A stretch of 13,257 nt of DNA from an uncultured Clostridium sp. (GCF_934754915.1 NZ_CAKVKB010000093.1:1-13257), one strand, 5' to 3'. Counted from the stretch's first letter, positions 1 to 7,812 are shown. Program-made: numbers and translations. The notes: generated by a model not told the origin, from the sequence alone.

Positions 1-93
1 CAAGTCTTCTTTGTCATTTATTATATTCCAGGTTAACTATGGTATTAATAGAAATATATTTAAATTTTCTCAAATTCAACAATTTATTATGTA

Positions 94-549
94 TCAATTT
101 AAAGAAATATTAACTTGGAGATCAATTTCATTTACATTCATTTCTATACAAATAACTTTATCAGTGCTTGCATTTGCTATAAATTCTCCTTGAACAAGAG
201 TTGGGGTAGATATATCAACATTTATTCCATTTTTCGAATAGTTTGTAGCAACATTAGCTGTAAGCATATTAACAAGTTCAGAGATAGCACTTTGCGCCAT
301 TTCATTAAAATCATCAACTGGCATGCCCATCATCATCTGTGATGCAACTTTTTTTGCATCATCTATAGATAATCCATATATTATGTTTCCTTTAACATCC
401 CCTATAAGTCCTATTACTATTACAACTCCAGGACTTTTTATATTTTTGCCTTTAAGACTTATTCCTTTTTTAGAAACTTGAGCAAAACCTAATTGAGGCA
501 TGATAGTTGTAACTGATTCTATAACTGGATTTATATGTTTGACATCCAT
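94..549 (-). CDS. Stand-alone CheX-like protein (CheC/CheX/FliY phosphatase superfamily)
   Basis: Predicted cytoplasmic protein of 151 residues, the usual length of CheX. CheX proteins dephosphorylate response regulators such as CheY-P. The conserved helix motif E-x2-N is visible as E91 and N94 in ISELVNML, the residues that act in catalysis in this family. It is preceded by the typical beta segment around residues 42-60 (VVIVIGLIGDVKGNIIYGLS). The start is ATG at 549 with AGAGGTGA about 7 bases upstream. That ribosome binding site lies inside the upstream gene, whose last 19 bases overlap this one, so translational coupling is likely. The same beta-helix pattern occurs in the C-terminal half of the upstream protein, making the two paralogous. 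No flagellar or other chemotaxis gene is visible, so the target regulator could be the neighbour rather than CheY. The family is clear; the physiological role is inferred. Confidence 0.85.
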   Translation of the reverse strand: MDVKHINPVIESVTTIMPQLGFAQVSKKGISLKGKNIKSPGVVIVIGLIGDVKGNIIYGLSIDDAKKVASQMMMGMPVDDFNEMAQSAISELVNMLTANVATNYSKNGINVDISTPTLVQGEFIANASTDKVICIEMNVNEIDLQVNISLN

Positions 550-1406
550 TCACTTTCACCTCTTTTAAAACCTATATTTAAGGAAATATCTCCAAACTGA
601 CTCTTTATATCAGTCCCAAAATCACATTCAAGTTCTGCTTTGGAAATATTTACCGAATCTCCATGGATTGTTGTAGGCGGTGCTACTCTTAATCCAAAAA
701 TTTTATTTTTCTTATTTAATATTGAACATCCATTTCCAGCAAACATATTTGTCACTTCAGAAATAACATTTAATATTTCATCGTTATTTTTTGGTTCTCT
801 TTTAAGAAGGGTCTTTGCCAAGTTTGCTGCTGTTTCATAAGACATATCCATAATAAGTCTTCCACTATACTTTCCTATAATACCCATTACAATCGATATT
901 CCTGCACTTACTTTTTCCTCACTTACAAATGTATCATTTGTAAATTCAGGAATGGTTTTTGTAAGACGATTAAACACATTAAGGCACGCTTCTTTATAAA
1001 CATCCACATAAAGATTTTTTAATTCAGTAAATAAATCTTCATCAGCCATTACTCTGTTTATAAGAAGAATTAATTCTTCATTATCTACTGGTTTTTGAAT
1101 GTATCCACTTATTCCAAGCTTTTTAGCTTTTAATATAAGTTCTTCATCCATCATAGAACTTACAATGATAACTTTTATATTAGGATCTATTTCATGAATT
1201 ATTTTAGTACATTCAAATCCATCAGTTCCTGGAATTGTTATATCCATTGTAACAAGATCAGGTTTACATTTTTTCATTTCGCTTTTAACTTCTTCCAAAC
1301 AAGTAGCTTGTCCAACAACTTCGAATCCTTTTTCTTCTAACGCATCACTTAGTAGTGCAATTTGAAATGGTGAATCATCTACAATTAAAATTTTTATATC
1401 CTTCAT
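531..1406 (-). CDS. Response regulator: CheY-like receiver fused to a CheX-like domain
   Basis: A 291-residue protein. Residues 1-120 form a CheY-like receiver: acidic pair D10-D11, phosphoacceptor D55 (in LVTMDITIPG), switch residue S83 or S84 and K105-P106. Residues about 125-291 are CheX-like, with the phosphatase motif E217-x2-N220 in ISEVTNMFAG and a GIIGKYSGRLIM strand resembling the GLIGDVKGNIIY strand of the downstream CheX. There is no DNA-binding domain, so output is probably by protein contact or by phosphatase activity. I place the start at ATG 1406, which has GAGGGGGA 6 bases upstream and begins exactly at the receiver (MKDIKILIVDDS). An in-frame ATG at 1451 adds 15 residues that do not look like receiver sequence. 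Promoter at 1515-1543. It is the first gene of a two-gene operon. The domain calls are firm; the partner kinase and the role are unknown. Confidence 0.85.
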   Translation of the reverse strand: MKDIKILIVDDSPFQIALLSDALEEKGFEVVGQATCLEEVKSEMKKCKPDLVTMDITIPGTDGFECTKIIHEIDPNIKVIIVSSMMDEELILKAKKLGISGYIQKPVDNEELILLINRVMADEDLFTELKNLYVDVYKEACLNVFNRLTKTIPEFTNDTFVSEEKVSAGISIVMGIIGKYSGRLIMDMSYETAANLAKTLLKREPKNNDEILNVISEVTNMFAGNGCSILNKKNKIFGLRVAPPTTIHGDSVNISKAELECDFGTDIKSQFGDISLNIGFKRGESEWMSNI

Positions 1407-1501
1407 ACTTAAATCCCCCTCATCGAACCAATATATACCATTTATAAACAATAAAAATCATTAAAACTATTTATGGTAAAATATGTTTTTTATTATATAT
1501 T

Positions 1502-1524
1502 ATCATATAACATAATTATATGAT
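1502..1524. promoter_or_regulatory. Palindrome over the -10 box, candidate operator
   Basis: Perfect 9-bp arms (1502-1510 and 1516-1524, ATCATATAA and its complement) are separated by 5 bases. The palindrome covers the -10 box and predicted start of the receiver-CheX promoter, where a repressor would act. Palindromes of AT-only sequence arise easily in such a genome, so this is a candidate only. Confidence 0.3.
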
Positions 1525-1543
1525 GAAAATTTTATTTTTTCAA
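1515..1543 (-). promoter_or_regulatory. Sigma-A-like promoter of the receiver-CheX operon
   Basis: On the minus strand the -35 is TTGAAA (1538-1543) and the -10 is TATAAT (1515-1520), with exactly 17 bases between. Transcription would begin near 1508 and leave a leader of about 100 bases before ATG 1406. Position and spacing both fit; there is no experimental support. Confidence 0.6.
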
Positions 1544-1640
1544 CATTTTTCGAATTTTTTCACAGTAAAATTAACGAATATAAATTTGTAATATTATTAA
1601 AGATGGTATCAAGTTTATCACATTCTAATTATATTATATA

Positions 1641-1682
1641 AAATTAAAAGAATGTGATATTACAACCACATTCTTTTAATTT
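1641..1682 (-). terminator. Intrinsic terminator of the pyruvate:ferredoxin oxidoreductase gene
   Basis: A 16-bp perfect stem (1641-1656 with 1667-1682) around a 10-base loop begins directly after the TAA at 1684-1686. On the minus strand it continues into a T/A-rich run. Read on the plus strand it has an even better T tract (1680-1690), but no plus-strand gene needs it. A further copy of the stem sequence (TATCACATTCT, 1616-1626) allows an alternative downstream pairing. Confidence 0.75.
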
Positions 1683-1683
1683 T

Positions 1684-4600
1684 TTATTTTTGAGCTGCTA
1701 ATCTCTTATATACAGCTAATCTTTCCATAGCATCAGTTTCAGTCTTAGCAAACAATTCTTCAGCTTGTTCTGGGAATGCTTTAGCAAGAGAAGCATATCT
1801 AACTTCACTCATTAAGAATTCTCTGAAATCAGCTTTTGGTTCTTTAGAATCTAGTGTAAATGGATTCTTAGTTCCCTTTAGTGCTGGATTGTATCTATAA
1901 AGATTCCAGTACCCACACTCAACTACTCTTTTTTCCACTGCCTGAGTATCAACCATTCCAACTTTGATTCCATGGCTTATACATGGTGCATAAGCTATTA
2001 TTAATGATGGTCCATCATAGTTTTCAGCCTCCGCTATAGCTTTAAGAGCCTGGTTCTTATCAGCACCCATAGCAATTTGAGCAACATATACATATCCATA
2101 GCTCATAGCCATCATACCTAAATCTTTCTTCTTGGTTTTCTTACCACTTGCAGCAAATTTAGCTATTGCAGCTGTTGGAGTAGATTTTGAAGATTGACCA
2201 CCAGTATTGGAGTATATTTCTGTATCAAATACTAATACATTTACGTTTTCTCCAGATGCTAATACATGGTCAAGTCCACCGTATCCAATGTCATAAGCCC
2301 ATCCATCTCCTCCAAAGATCCATTGAGATCTCTTCATTAAGAAATCTTTATCTTCTAAGATAGCTTTAGCGAATTCATTATTTTCATTTTCTAATACTTC
2401 TATAACCCTTTCAGCTCTTAATCTTGTAGCTTCACCAGAATTTTTATATTCTATCCAGTCTTCAAGAACTGCTTTAGTATTTTCTGAAACTCCTGTTTCA
2501 ATTGCTTTTTTAGCATTAGCTTCAATTCTATCTCTTATAGCTTCAACACCAAACTGCATTCCAAGACCAAATTCAGCATTATCTTCAAATAAACTGTTAG
2601 CCCATGCTGGACCATGTCCTTCTTGATTTTTAGTGTATGAACTTGCTGGTGCTGATGCTCCCCAGATAGATGAACATCCAGTTGCATTAGCAATCATCAT
2701 TCTATCACCAAATAATTGAGTAACAAGTTTAGCATATGGAGTTTCTCCACATCCTGCACAAGCTCCGCTGTATTCTAATAATGGCTGTTCAAACTGACTT
2801 CCCTTTACTGTATTCTTATTCATTGGGTTCTTGTTTTTAACTTTTTCTATTGTATAATCCCAAGCTTCAATCTGAGCTTCTTGAGTATTTTGAGGTTTCA
2901 TTACAAGAGCCTTTCCTGGTGCTGGACAAGCAGCTGCACAGTTTCCACATCCAGTACAGTCAAGCGGTGTAATTCCTATACTGTAATTTAATGGTTCTTC
3001 ACTCTTTAATGCTTTAGCTGGTACTAATTTAACACTTTCTGGTGCATTCTTAGTTTCTTCTTCATTTAACAAGAATGGTCTTATTGCAGCATGTGGACAT
3101 ACAAATGAACATTGATTACATTGGATACATTTATCCTTATCCCATTCTGGAACATTAACTGCAATACCTCTCTTTTCATAAGCTGAAGTACCATGCATAA
3201 ATGTACCATTATCCATTCCTTCTCTTAAGAATGTAGATACAGGGATGCTGTCACCTTCTTGTCTGTTCATTGGAACTACGATATCTTTGATGAATGCTGG
3301 AATTTCTTTAGCATTGTTATCACTATCTTTTTCATCTTCTGCATTCTTCCATAAATCTGGAACATCTATTTTTACTATAGAATTTATACCAGTATCTATT
3401 GCATCATAGTTCATGTTTACAACTTTTTCACCTTTTTTGCCGTATGATTTAACTACAGCATCTTTTAAATATTTAACAGCATCTTCTAATGGAATTATGT
3501 TAGCTATTTTAAAGAATGCAGACTGCATTATCATGTTGATTCTTCCGCCAAGACCTATTTCCTGGGCTATCTTAACAGCATTTAATGTATAAAATTCAAT
3601 ATTATTTTTTGCAATATATCTTTTCATTTCAGCTGGAAGCTTAGCATCTACTTCTTCTGGTGACCAAATTGTATTTAATAGGAATTTACCATTTTTCTTT
3701 AATCCAGCAAGTACATTATATTTATAAACATAGGCTTGATTATGACATGCAATGAAATCAGCCTTATCTATTAAGTAAGGAGATTTTATCTGCTCTTTTC
3801 CGAATCTTAAATGTGATACTGTTATACCCCCTGATTTCTTAGAATCGTAATGGAAATAACCTTGAGCATACATATCTGTATGATCTCCAATTATCTTGAT
3901 TGCATTTTTATTAGCACCAACAGTTCCATCTGATCCTAATCCCCAGAATTTACATGCTGTTGTACCTGGTTTTGCAGCATCAATTTCAACTACATCTAAT
4001 GAAGTATTTGTAACATCATCTACAATACCTACTGTAAATCCGTTTTTTGGTTTTTCTTTCTTTAAATTTTCGAATACACCTGCAATATGTGATGGTGTTG
4101 GATCTTTTGACCCTAAACCAAATCTTCCACCTATTATTTGTGGTGCATTAGCTTTGCCAGAATAAGTTCTTAATACATCTAAGTATAATGGTTCACCAAT
4201 TGATCCTGGTTCTTTTGTTCTATCTAAAACAGCTATCTTCTTAACAGATAAAGGTATGACTTTTAATAATTTTTCCATTGAGAATGGTCTGTAAAGTCTT
4301 ACTTTAACTAAACCTGTTTTTTCTCCATTTGCATTTAAGTAATCAACTGTTTCTTCAATTACATCTATAACTGAACCCATAGCAATTATAATGTTTTCTG
4401 CATCTTCCGCTCCATAGTAATCAAAACAGTGATATTCTCGTCCTGTTAATTTAGTTATCTCATTCATATATTCTTCAACAACTGCTGGAATATCATCATA
4501 GAACTTGTTAACAGCTTCTCTTGTCTGGAAATAAATATCAGGATTTTGAGCTGTTCCTCTTGTTACAGGATTATTAGGATTTAAAGCATTGTTTCTGAAG

Positions 4601-5202
4601 TTTTCAAGGGCATTTCTATCAATTAATGTTGCTAATTCATCATATTCTAAAACTTCAATCTTTTGAATTTCGTGAGAAGTTCTGAATCCATCAAAAAAGT
4701 TCATAAACGGCATTCTGCACTTTAATGCTGCAAGGTGTGCAACAGGTGCTAAATCCATAACTTCTTGTACTGAACCTTCTGCAAGCATAGCATATCCAGT
4801 GGAACGTGCAGACATAACATCCTGATGATCTCCAAATATATTTAATGATGAAGTTGCAAGAGCTCTTGCTGCTACATGAATAACACCAGGAAGTCTTTCC
4901 CCTGCAATTTTATACATGTTTGGCATCATTAAAAGCAATCCTTGTGATGCTGTATAAGTTGTTGTTAAAACACCTGCTTGTAGTGAACCGTGAACTGCTC
5001 CTGCTGCTCCTGCTTCTGATTGCATTTCCACAACTTTAACTGGATGCCCAAATATGTTTTTTGTTCCTTTAGCTGCCCATTCATCAACATGTTCTGCCAT
5101 TGGTGATGATGGTGTAATAGGATAAATTGCAGCTACTTCTGTAAATGCATATGATATATAAGCGGCAGCTGTATTACCGTCCATAGTTTTCATTTTTCTC
5201 AT
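1684..5202 (-). CDS. nifJ: Pyruvate:ferredoxin (flavodoxin) oxidoreductase, single-chain
   Basis: Cytoplasmic homodimeric enzyme of anaerobes: pyruvate + CoA + oxidised ferredoxin to acetyl-CoA + CO2 + reduced ferredoxin. The 1172 residues match the usual length and full domain order. The N-terminal domain has YPITPSSPMAE (27-37). Domain II follows at about 260-400 and the gamma-like domain at about 415-610. The two-cluster ferredoxin domain has C692/C695/C698/C702 and C749/C752/C755/C759. In the thiamine-diphosphate domain the third [4Fe-4S] cluster is held by C815, C818, C843 and C1074, and the cofactor motif runs from GDGW (965-968) to SNTGGQ (998-1003). All expected cluster cysteines are present, so it should be active. 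Start ATG 5202 has AGAGGT about 8 bases upstream; ATG at 5193 is worse spaced. It appears monocistronic, 127 bases after the deoR-type gene, with its own terminator. Confidence 0.97.
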   Translation of the reverse strand: MRKMKTMDGNTAAAYISYAFTEVAAIYPITPSSPMAEHVDEWAAKGTKNIFGHPVKVVEMQSEAGAAGAVHGSLQAGVLTTTYTASQGLLLMMPNMYKIAGERLPGVIHVAARALATSSLNIFGDHQDVMSARSTGYAMLAEGSVQEVMDLAPVAHLAALKCRMPFMNFFDGFRTSHEIQKIEVLEYDELATLIDRNALENFRNNALNPNNPVTRGTAQNPDIYFQTREAVNKFYDDIPAVVEEYMNEITKLTGREYHCFDYYGAEDAENIIIAMGSVIDVIEETVDYLNANGEKTGLVKVRLYRPFSMEKLLKVIPLSVKKIAVLDRTKEPGSIGEPLYLDVLRTYSGKANAPQIIGGRFGLGSKDPTPSHIAGVFENLKKEKPKNGFTVGIVDDVTNTSLDVVEIDAAKPGTTACKFWGLGSDGTVGANKNAIKIIGDHTDMYAQGYFHYDSKKSGGITVSHLRFGKEQIKSPYLIDKADFIACHNQAYVYKYNVLAGLKKNGKFLLNTIWSPEEVDAKLPAEMKRYIAKNNIEFYTLNAVKIAQEIGLGGRINMIMQSAFFKIANIIPLEDAVKYLKDAVVKSYGKKGEKVVNMNYDAIDTGINSIVKIDVPDLWKNAEDEKDSDNNAKEIPAFIKDIVVPMNRQEGDSIPVSTFLREGMDNGTFMHGTSAYEKRGIAVNVPEWDKDKCIQCNQCSFVCPHAAIRPFLLNEEETKNAPESVKLVPAKALKSEEPLNYSIGITPLDCTGCGNCAAACPAPGKALVMKPQNTQEAQIEAWDYTIEKVKNKNPMNKNTVKGSQFEQPLLEYSGACAGCGETPYAKLVTQLFGDRMMIANATGCSSIWGASAPASSYTKNQEGHGPAWANSLFEDNAEFGLGMQFGVEAIRDRIEANAKKAIETGVSENTKAVLEDWIEYKNSGEATRLRAERVIEVLENENNEFAKAILEDKDFLMKRSQWIFGGDGWAYDIGYGGLDHVLASGENVNVLVFDTEIYSNTGGQSSKSTPTAAIAKFAASGKKTKKKDLGMMAMSYGYVYVAQIAMGADKNQALKAIAEAENYDGPSLIIAYAPCISHGIKVGMVDTQAVEKRVVECGYWNLYRYNPALKGTKNPFTLDSKEPKADFREFLMSEVRYASLAKAFPEQAEELFAKTETDAMERLAVYKRLAAQK

Positions 5203-5290
5203 ATCAATTTTACCTCTTTTTCTTTTGTATAATTAAAAATTTTCAATAATAGAGCTTTTTGGAAAAGAATTTAATATTTTCTTTTAATTA

Positions 5291-5308
5291 ATAATCATTA
5301 TTGATTAT
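5291..5308. promoter_or_regulatory. Palindrome upstream of the oxidoreductase gene
   Basis: In the 127-base gap before nifJ, 7-bp arms (ATAATCA and TGATTAT) flank 4 bases. An overlapping symmetric AATAAT-C-ATTATT core resembles the 7-1-7 Fur-box pattern (TGATAAT-N-ATTATCA), matching 11 of 14 positions by eye. In sequence this AT-rich that agreement is weak. I see no convincing -35/-10 pair in the gap, so the nifJ promoter is not located. Confidence 0.2.
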
Positions 5309-5329
5309 AAAAAATATTTTCGCATATTA

Positions 5330-6058
5330 TTATAATGTATATCTATCTATACTATTTTCAGTTATGATTCCTGTAATATCGGTAATTTTTGCAAATTTAT
5401 AAAATTCATCATAATTGAATTTTTCATCTTCCATAACAAGATAACTTTTATTAGAACATTCTATTATGGTCTTTTTGGTATTTCCATCTTCTAAATTTAT
5501 TGTACTTATATATCCACTTTCCTTATTGATTCCACACACACCTATAAAACATTTATCATATGTGAATTTTTTTATATATCTGTCTGCCGCTGCTCCAATT
5601 ATAGCGCCCACATCAGTATTAAATTCACCTCCCACTATTATTACTTTTATATTATGTGATTTTTTAAGTTCAGCTACAACTTCTATCATATTTGTAACAA
5701 CAGTAACTTTTTTCATGCTTTTATTTAATTCTTTTGCTATTTCAATATTTATTGTTGAAACATCAAGAAATACTATATCTTCATTTTCTATTAGTTTAAA
5801 TGCATTTTGAGCAATTTTATCTTTTATATCTTTATTTATTTCTTTTCTTTCATCAATTGGTCTTATATCATTATGATTTCTATTTATAATTGCACCACCA
5901 TAAACACGTTTCAGCTCATTTCTATTTTCAAGTTCTCTTAAATCTTTTCTTATACAGTCTTCACTAACCTCAAAACCTTTTGCCAGATCTTTTACTGTTA
6001 CCCTGCCATTCTTATTCACAAGTTCTATTATTTTAGAATATCTTTCTTCAAGAAACAT
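5330..6058 (-). CDS. DeoR/GlpR-family transcriptional regulator
   Basis: A 242-residue DNA-binding regulator. The N-terminal winged helix-turn-helix spans about residues 4-57 (VTVKDLAKGFEVSEDCIRKDL, then the family's RVYGGA turn at 51-56). The C-terminal DeoRC sensor domain (about 75-235) has DVSTINIEIAKEL, VVTNMIEV and IIVGGEFN, the fold that binds phosphorylated sugars. I choose ATG 6058: GGAG lies 8 bases upstream and the protein then begins like relatives (MFLEERYSKI). An in-frame ATG at 6094 would add 12 residues that overlap this ribosome binding site. It is divergent from a HAD phosphatase. In Bacillus subtilis the DeoR-type GlcR is likewise paired with a Cof-type HAD gene (ywpJ), which suggests a phosphosugar-stress role here. 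Its ligand is unknown. It might also affect nifJ, which lies downstream with no terminator visible between. Confidence 0.88.
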   Translation of the reverse strand: MFLEERYSKIIELVNKNGRVTVKDLAKGFEVSEDCIRKDLRELENRNELKRVYGGAIINRNHNDIRPIDERKEINKDIKDKIAQNAFKLIENEDIVFLDVSTINIEIAKELNKSMKKVTVVTNMIEVVAELKKSHNIKVIIVGGEFNTDVGAIIGAAADRYIKKFTYDKCFIGVCGINKESGYISTINLEDGNTKKTIIECSNKSYLVMEDEKFNYDEFYKFAKITDITGIITENSIDRYTL

Positions 6059-6147
6059 TAATTCTACTCCTCTCATATTGTTATTTATATGCATTAACTG
6101 GTTTGTATTTTCATTATATTACTCTTTTAATTATATCATAGATTATT

Positions 6148-6173
6148 ATTATTTATTATCATTATTTATTATT
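6148..6173. repeat. Two-copy 13-bp tandem repeat between divergent genes
   Basis: ATTATTTATTAT is present twice in tandem (6148-6159 and 6161-6172), one base apart. It covers the position of the -35 box for a minus-strand TATAAT at 6130-6135 that could serve the DeoR-type gene. DeoR-family proteins often bind repeated sites, so an autoregulatory operator is possible, but low complexity alone could explain it. Confidence 0.35.
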
Positions 6174-6326
6174 TCGTCTTGATTTAAATTACTCTTTATA
6201 ATATAATTATTATTAAAGATATTATATATGTTCTAATAATTAAAGAAATCTTGTAAAAGTTTCATTATAAATTGTGTCAATTGCAACATATATTTAATTT
6301 AAAATTTTATGAGAGGTGAACTGTAA

Positions 6327-7109
6327 ATGATAAAATTAATAGCTACAGATATGGATGGAACTCTTCTTGATGAAAATGGAAAACTACCAGAAAAATTTTT
6401 TGAGACACTTGAAAAATTGAAAGAAAAAGATATTAAATTCGTTGCTGCTAGTGGCAGACCATATCCTACTTTAAGAGAAAATTTCAGTCCTGAAAGTGAT
6501 TATCTTGATTATATCTGTGATAATGGATCTTATGTTGTACTAAAGGATAAAGAACCTGTTATAAATGGATTAAAAAAAGAAGTTGTATTTAATGTTATAA
6601 AAGCATGTGAAAATATTGAAAATATTGTTATAATATTATGCGGAATAAATGGTGCGTATCATATGCCATGTGATGATAAATACCTTAAGGAAATTGATAA
6701 ATATTATATTCAAAAACATATTGTTAATAACTTATATGATGTAAATGATAATATTTTCAAAATTGCCATATTAGATTTATCTGGATCAGCAGAAAATTCA
6801 TATAAAATTTTAAATCCTATTTTTGGAGACGATAATAAAGTTGTAGTATCTGGTCAATTATGGGTTGATATAAATGGTAAGGATGTAAATAAAGGTACAG
6901 CCCTTGCTGAAATACAAGAAGCTTATAACATTTCTTATGATGAAACAATGGTATTTGGTGATTTTTATAATGATGTAGAAATGCTTAAAAAGGCTCATTA
7001 CAGTTTTGTTATGGAAAATGCTAATGAAGATATGAAAAAGTATGGAAATTTTATTGCAAAAAGCAACAAGGAATCTGGAGTAATACAAGCTATAGAAAAA
7101 TATGTATAA
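6327..7109 (+). CDS. Cof-type HAD-IIB family phosphatase
   Basis: A 260-residue cytoplasmic phosphatase of the haloacid dehalogenase superfamily, whose Cof/IIB members dephosphorylate sugar phosphates and other small phosphometabolites. Motif I is DMDGTLLDE with nucleophile D8 and acid/base D10. Motif II is S42 in AASGRP, motif III is K189 in the NKGTAL segment, and motif IV is GDFYNDVEM with D212 and D216 for Mg2+. The cap domain lies between (about 85-180). The start ATG has GAGAGGTGA about 7 bases upstream. It is transcribed alone, ends in a clear terminator at 7116-7162 and is divergent from the DeoR-type regulator. That regulator probably controls it, by inference from similar pairs. The substrate cannot be read from sequence. 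Confidence 0.92.
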   Translation: MIKLIATDMDGTLLDENGKLPEKFFETLEKLKEKDIKFVAASGRPYPTLRENFSPESDYLDYICDNGSYVVLKDKEPVINGLKKEVVFNVIKACENIENIVIILCGINGAYHMPCDDKYLKEIDKYYIQKHIVNNLYDVNDNIFKIAILDLSGSAENSYKILNPIFGDDNKVVVSGQLWVDINGKDVNKGTALAEIQEAYNISYDETMVFGDFYNDVEMLKKAHYSFVMENANEDMKKYGNFIAKSNKESGVIQAIEKYV

Positions 7110-7115
7110 TATATT

Positions 7116-7162
7116 ATGATGAAGAGTAAATATATTTTTTACCCTTCATCATTTATTTTTTT
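7116..7162 (+). terminator. Intrinsic terminator of the HAD phosphatase gene
   Basis: A 9-bp stem, ATGATGAAG (7116-7124) with CTTCATCAT (7144-7152), extends through one A-C mismatch into five further pairs. It is followed by TTATTTTTTT (7153-7162). It lies six bases after the stop codon on the same strand. Confidence 0.85.
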
Positions 7163-7220
7163 GTTCCTTTCATTTTTGTATATAGCTTTTAATACAATAA
7201 TGCCTATCCTATCTATCTGC

Positions 7221-7400
7221 TTAAAGTTCATCCTTTATTTCACAAACATCTTTGAATTTTAAAGACACATCAATTCTAATTTAAACGAAATGTCCACCTT
7301 CAATGACAGTTTTTTCATAATATTCATAATTAAATATACCATATATCATCTGGAAATCATCAAATGAATCCTCCTTCATATACATATTCATGAATCCCAT
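7221..7400 (-). pseudogene. Short coding-like remnant interrupted by a TAA
   Basis: Reading the minus strand from ATG 7400 gives a 39-residue peptide ending at TAA 7281-7283 (it includes KEDSFDDFQMIYGIFNYEYY). The same frame then continues as 19 more coding-like residues (RIDVSLKFKDVCEIKDEL) to TAA 7221-7223. The amino-acid make-up is that of a real protein (acidic and aromatic clusters, no low-complexity runs), and one CAA-to-TAA change would explain the break. A weak AAAGG precedes the ATG. I cannot name the family. It may instead be an intact 39-residue gene or chance. The rest of the 420-base gap holds only the flanking terminator and the inverted repeat at 7456-7510. Confidence 0.3.
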
Positions 7401-7455
7401 ATATATTGTTACCTTTAAAACGTCAAATAATTATATTTATTTTCACATATTGTAC

Positions 7456-7510
7456 ATTATATAAACATTAATATCATATAGATAAAATAAGATATTAATG
7501 TTTATATAAT
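7456..7510. repeat. Perfect 20-bp inverted repeat upstream of the 89-residue gene
   Basis: Arms 7456-7475 and 7491-7510 are exact complements over 20 bases around a 15-base spacer. The element ends 20 bases before the start codon at 7530 and just before its GGGAGGA ribosome binding site. No T tract follows on the plus strand, so it is not a typical terminator. A cis-acting hairpin, an operator or the remnant of a small mobile element are all possible. Confidence 0.6.
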
Positions 7511-7529
7511 ATTAATTGGGAGGATTTAT

Positions 7530-7799
7530 ATGAAATATATGTATATAAAATACAAAAACAATATAAAAACATCACTAATCAAAGAAGATAATAAAATCAT
7601 TTGCAATTTTGATACTATAAAATCTTTTAAAAAAGCTTCTGATTTAAATTCACACATAAATAATTCTCATATCAAAAAAGCAGCATGCAAAGTACTTGAT
7701 ATGAATAAATATGTGAATAATAAAAATAATATTATAGATGAAGAAATTACACAATTCTTTTTCAACAGTATTCATAAGAACTATTTAAAAAATAGATAA
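7530..7799 (+). CDS. Small hypothetical protein, 89 residues
   Basis: I do not recognise this protein. It is probably expressed: GGGAGGA lies 7 bases before the ATG, and a hairpin terminator lies 14 bases after the TAA. It is rich in Lys, Asn and Ile, with a Tyr/Lys-rich start (MKYMYIKYKNN). It has two cysteines (C25, C53) and an acidic-then-aromatic end (IIDEEITQFFFNS). There is no signal peptide, membrane segment or recognisable nucleotide-binding or DNA-binding motif. It stands alone, convergent with the wall-hydrolase gene, and has a 20-bp inverted repeat at its 5' side. It might be a lineage-specific gene. The reading frame is fairly sure; the function is unknown. Confidence 0.6.
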   Translation: MKYMYIKYKNNIKTSLIKEDNKIICNFDTIKSFKKASDLNSHINNSHIKKAACKVLDMNKYVNNKNNIIDEEITQFFFNSIHKNYLKNR

Positions 7800-7812
7800 T
7801 TTAAAATAATAT

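Noticed and set aside
94..1406. Start of a full chemotaxis operon
   Set aside because: No CheA, CheW, CheR, CheB or receptor gene is visible. Only 93 bases without a recognisable gene lie beyond 94.
1407..1451. N-terminal extension of the receiver-CheX protein from ATG 1451
   Set aside because: The 15 extra residues contain the ribosome binding site of ATG 1406 and do not fit a receiver domain start.
3896..4165. Plus-strand open frame of 89 codons inside nifJ
   Set aside because: It is the antisense of a strongly conserved enzyme gene, with no ribosome binding site.
5466..5810. Plus-strand open frame of 114 codons inside the DeoR-type gene
   Set aside because: It is an antisense shadow, with hydrophobic composition arising from the complementary codons.
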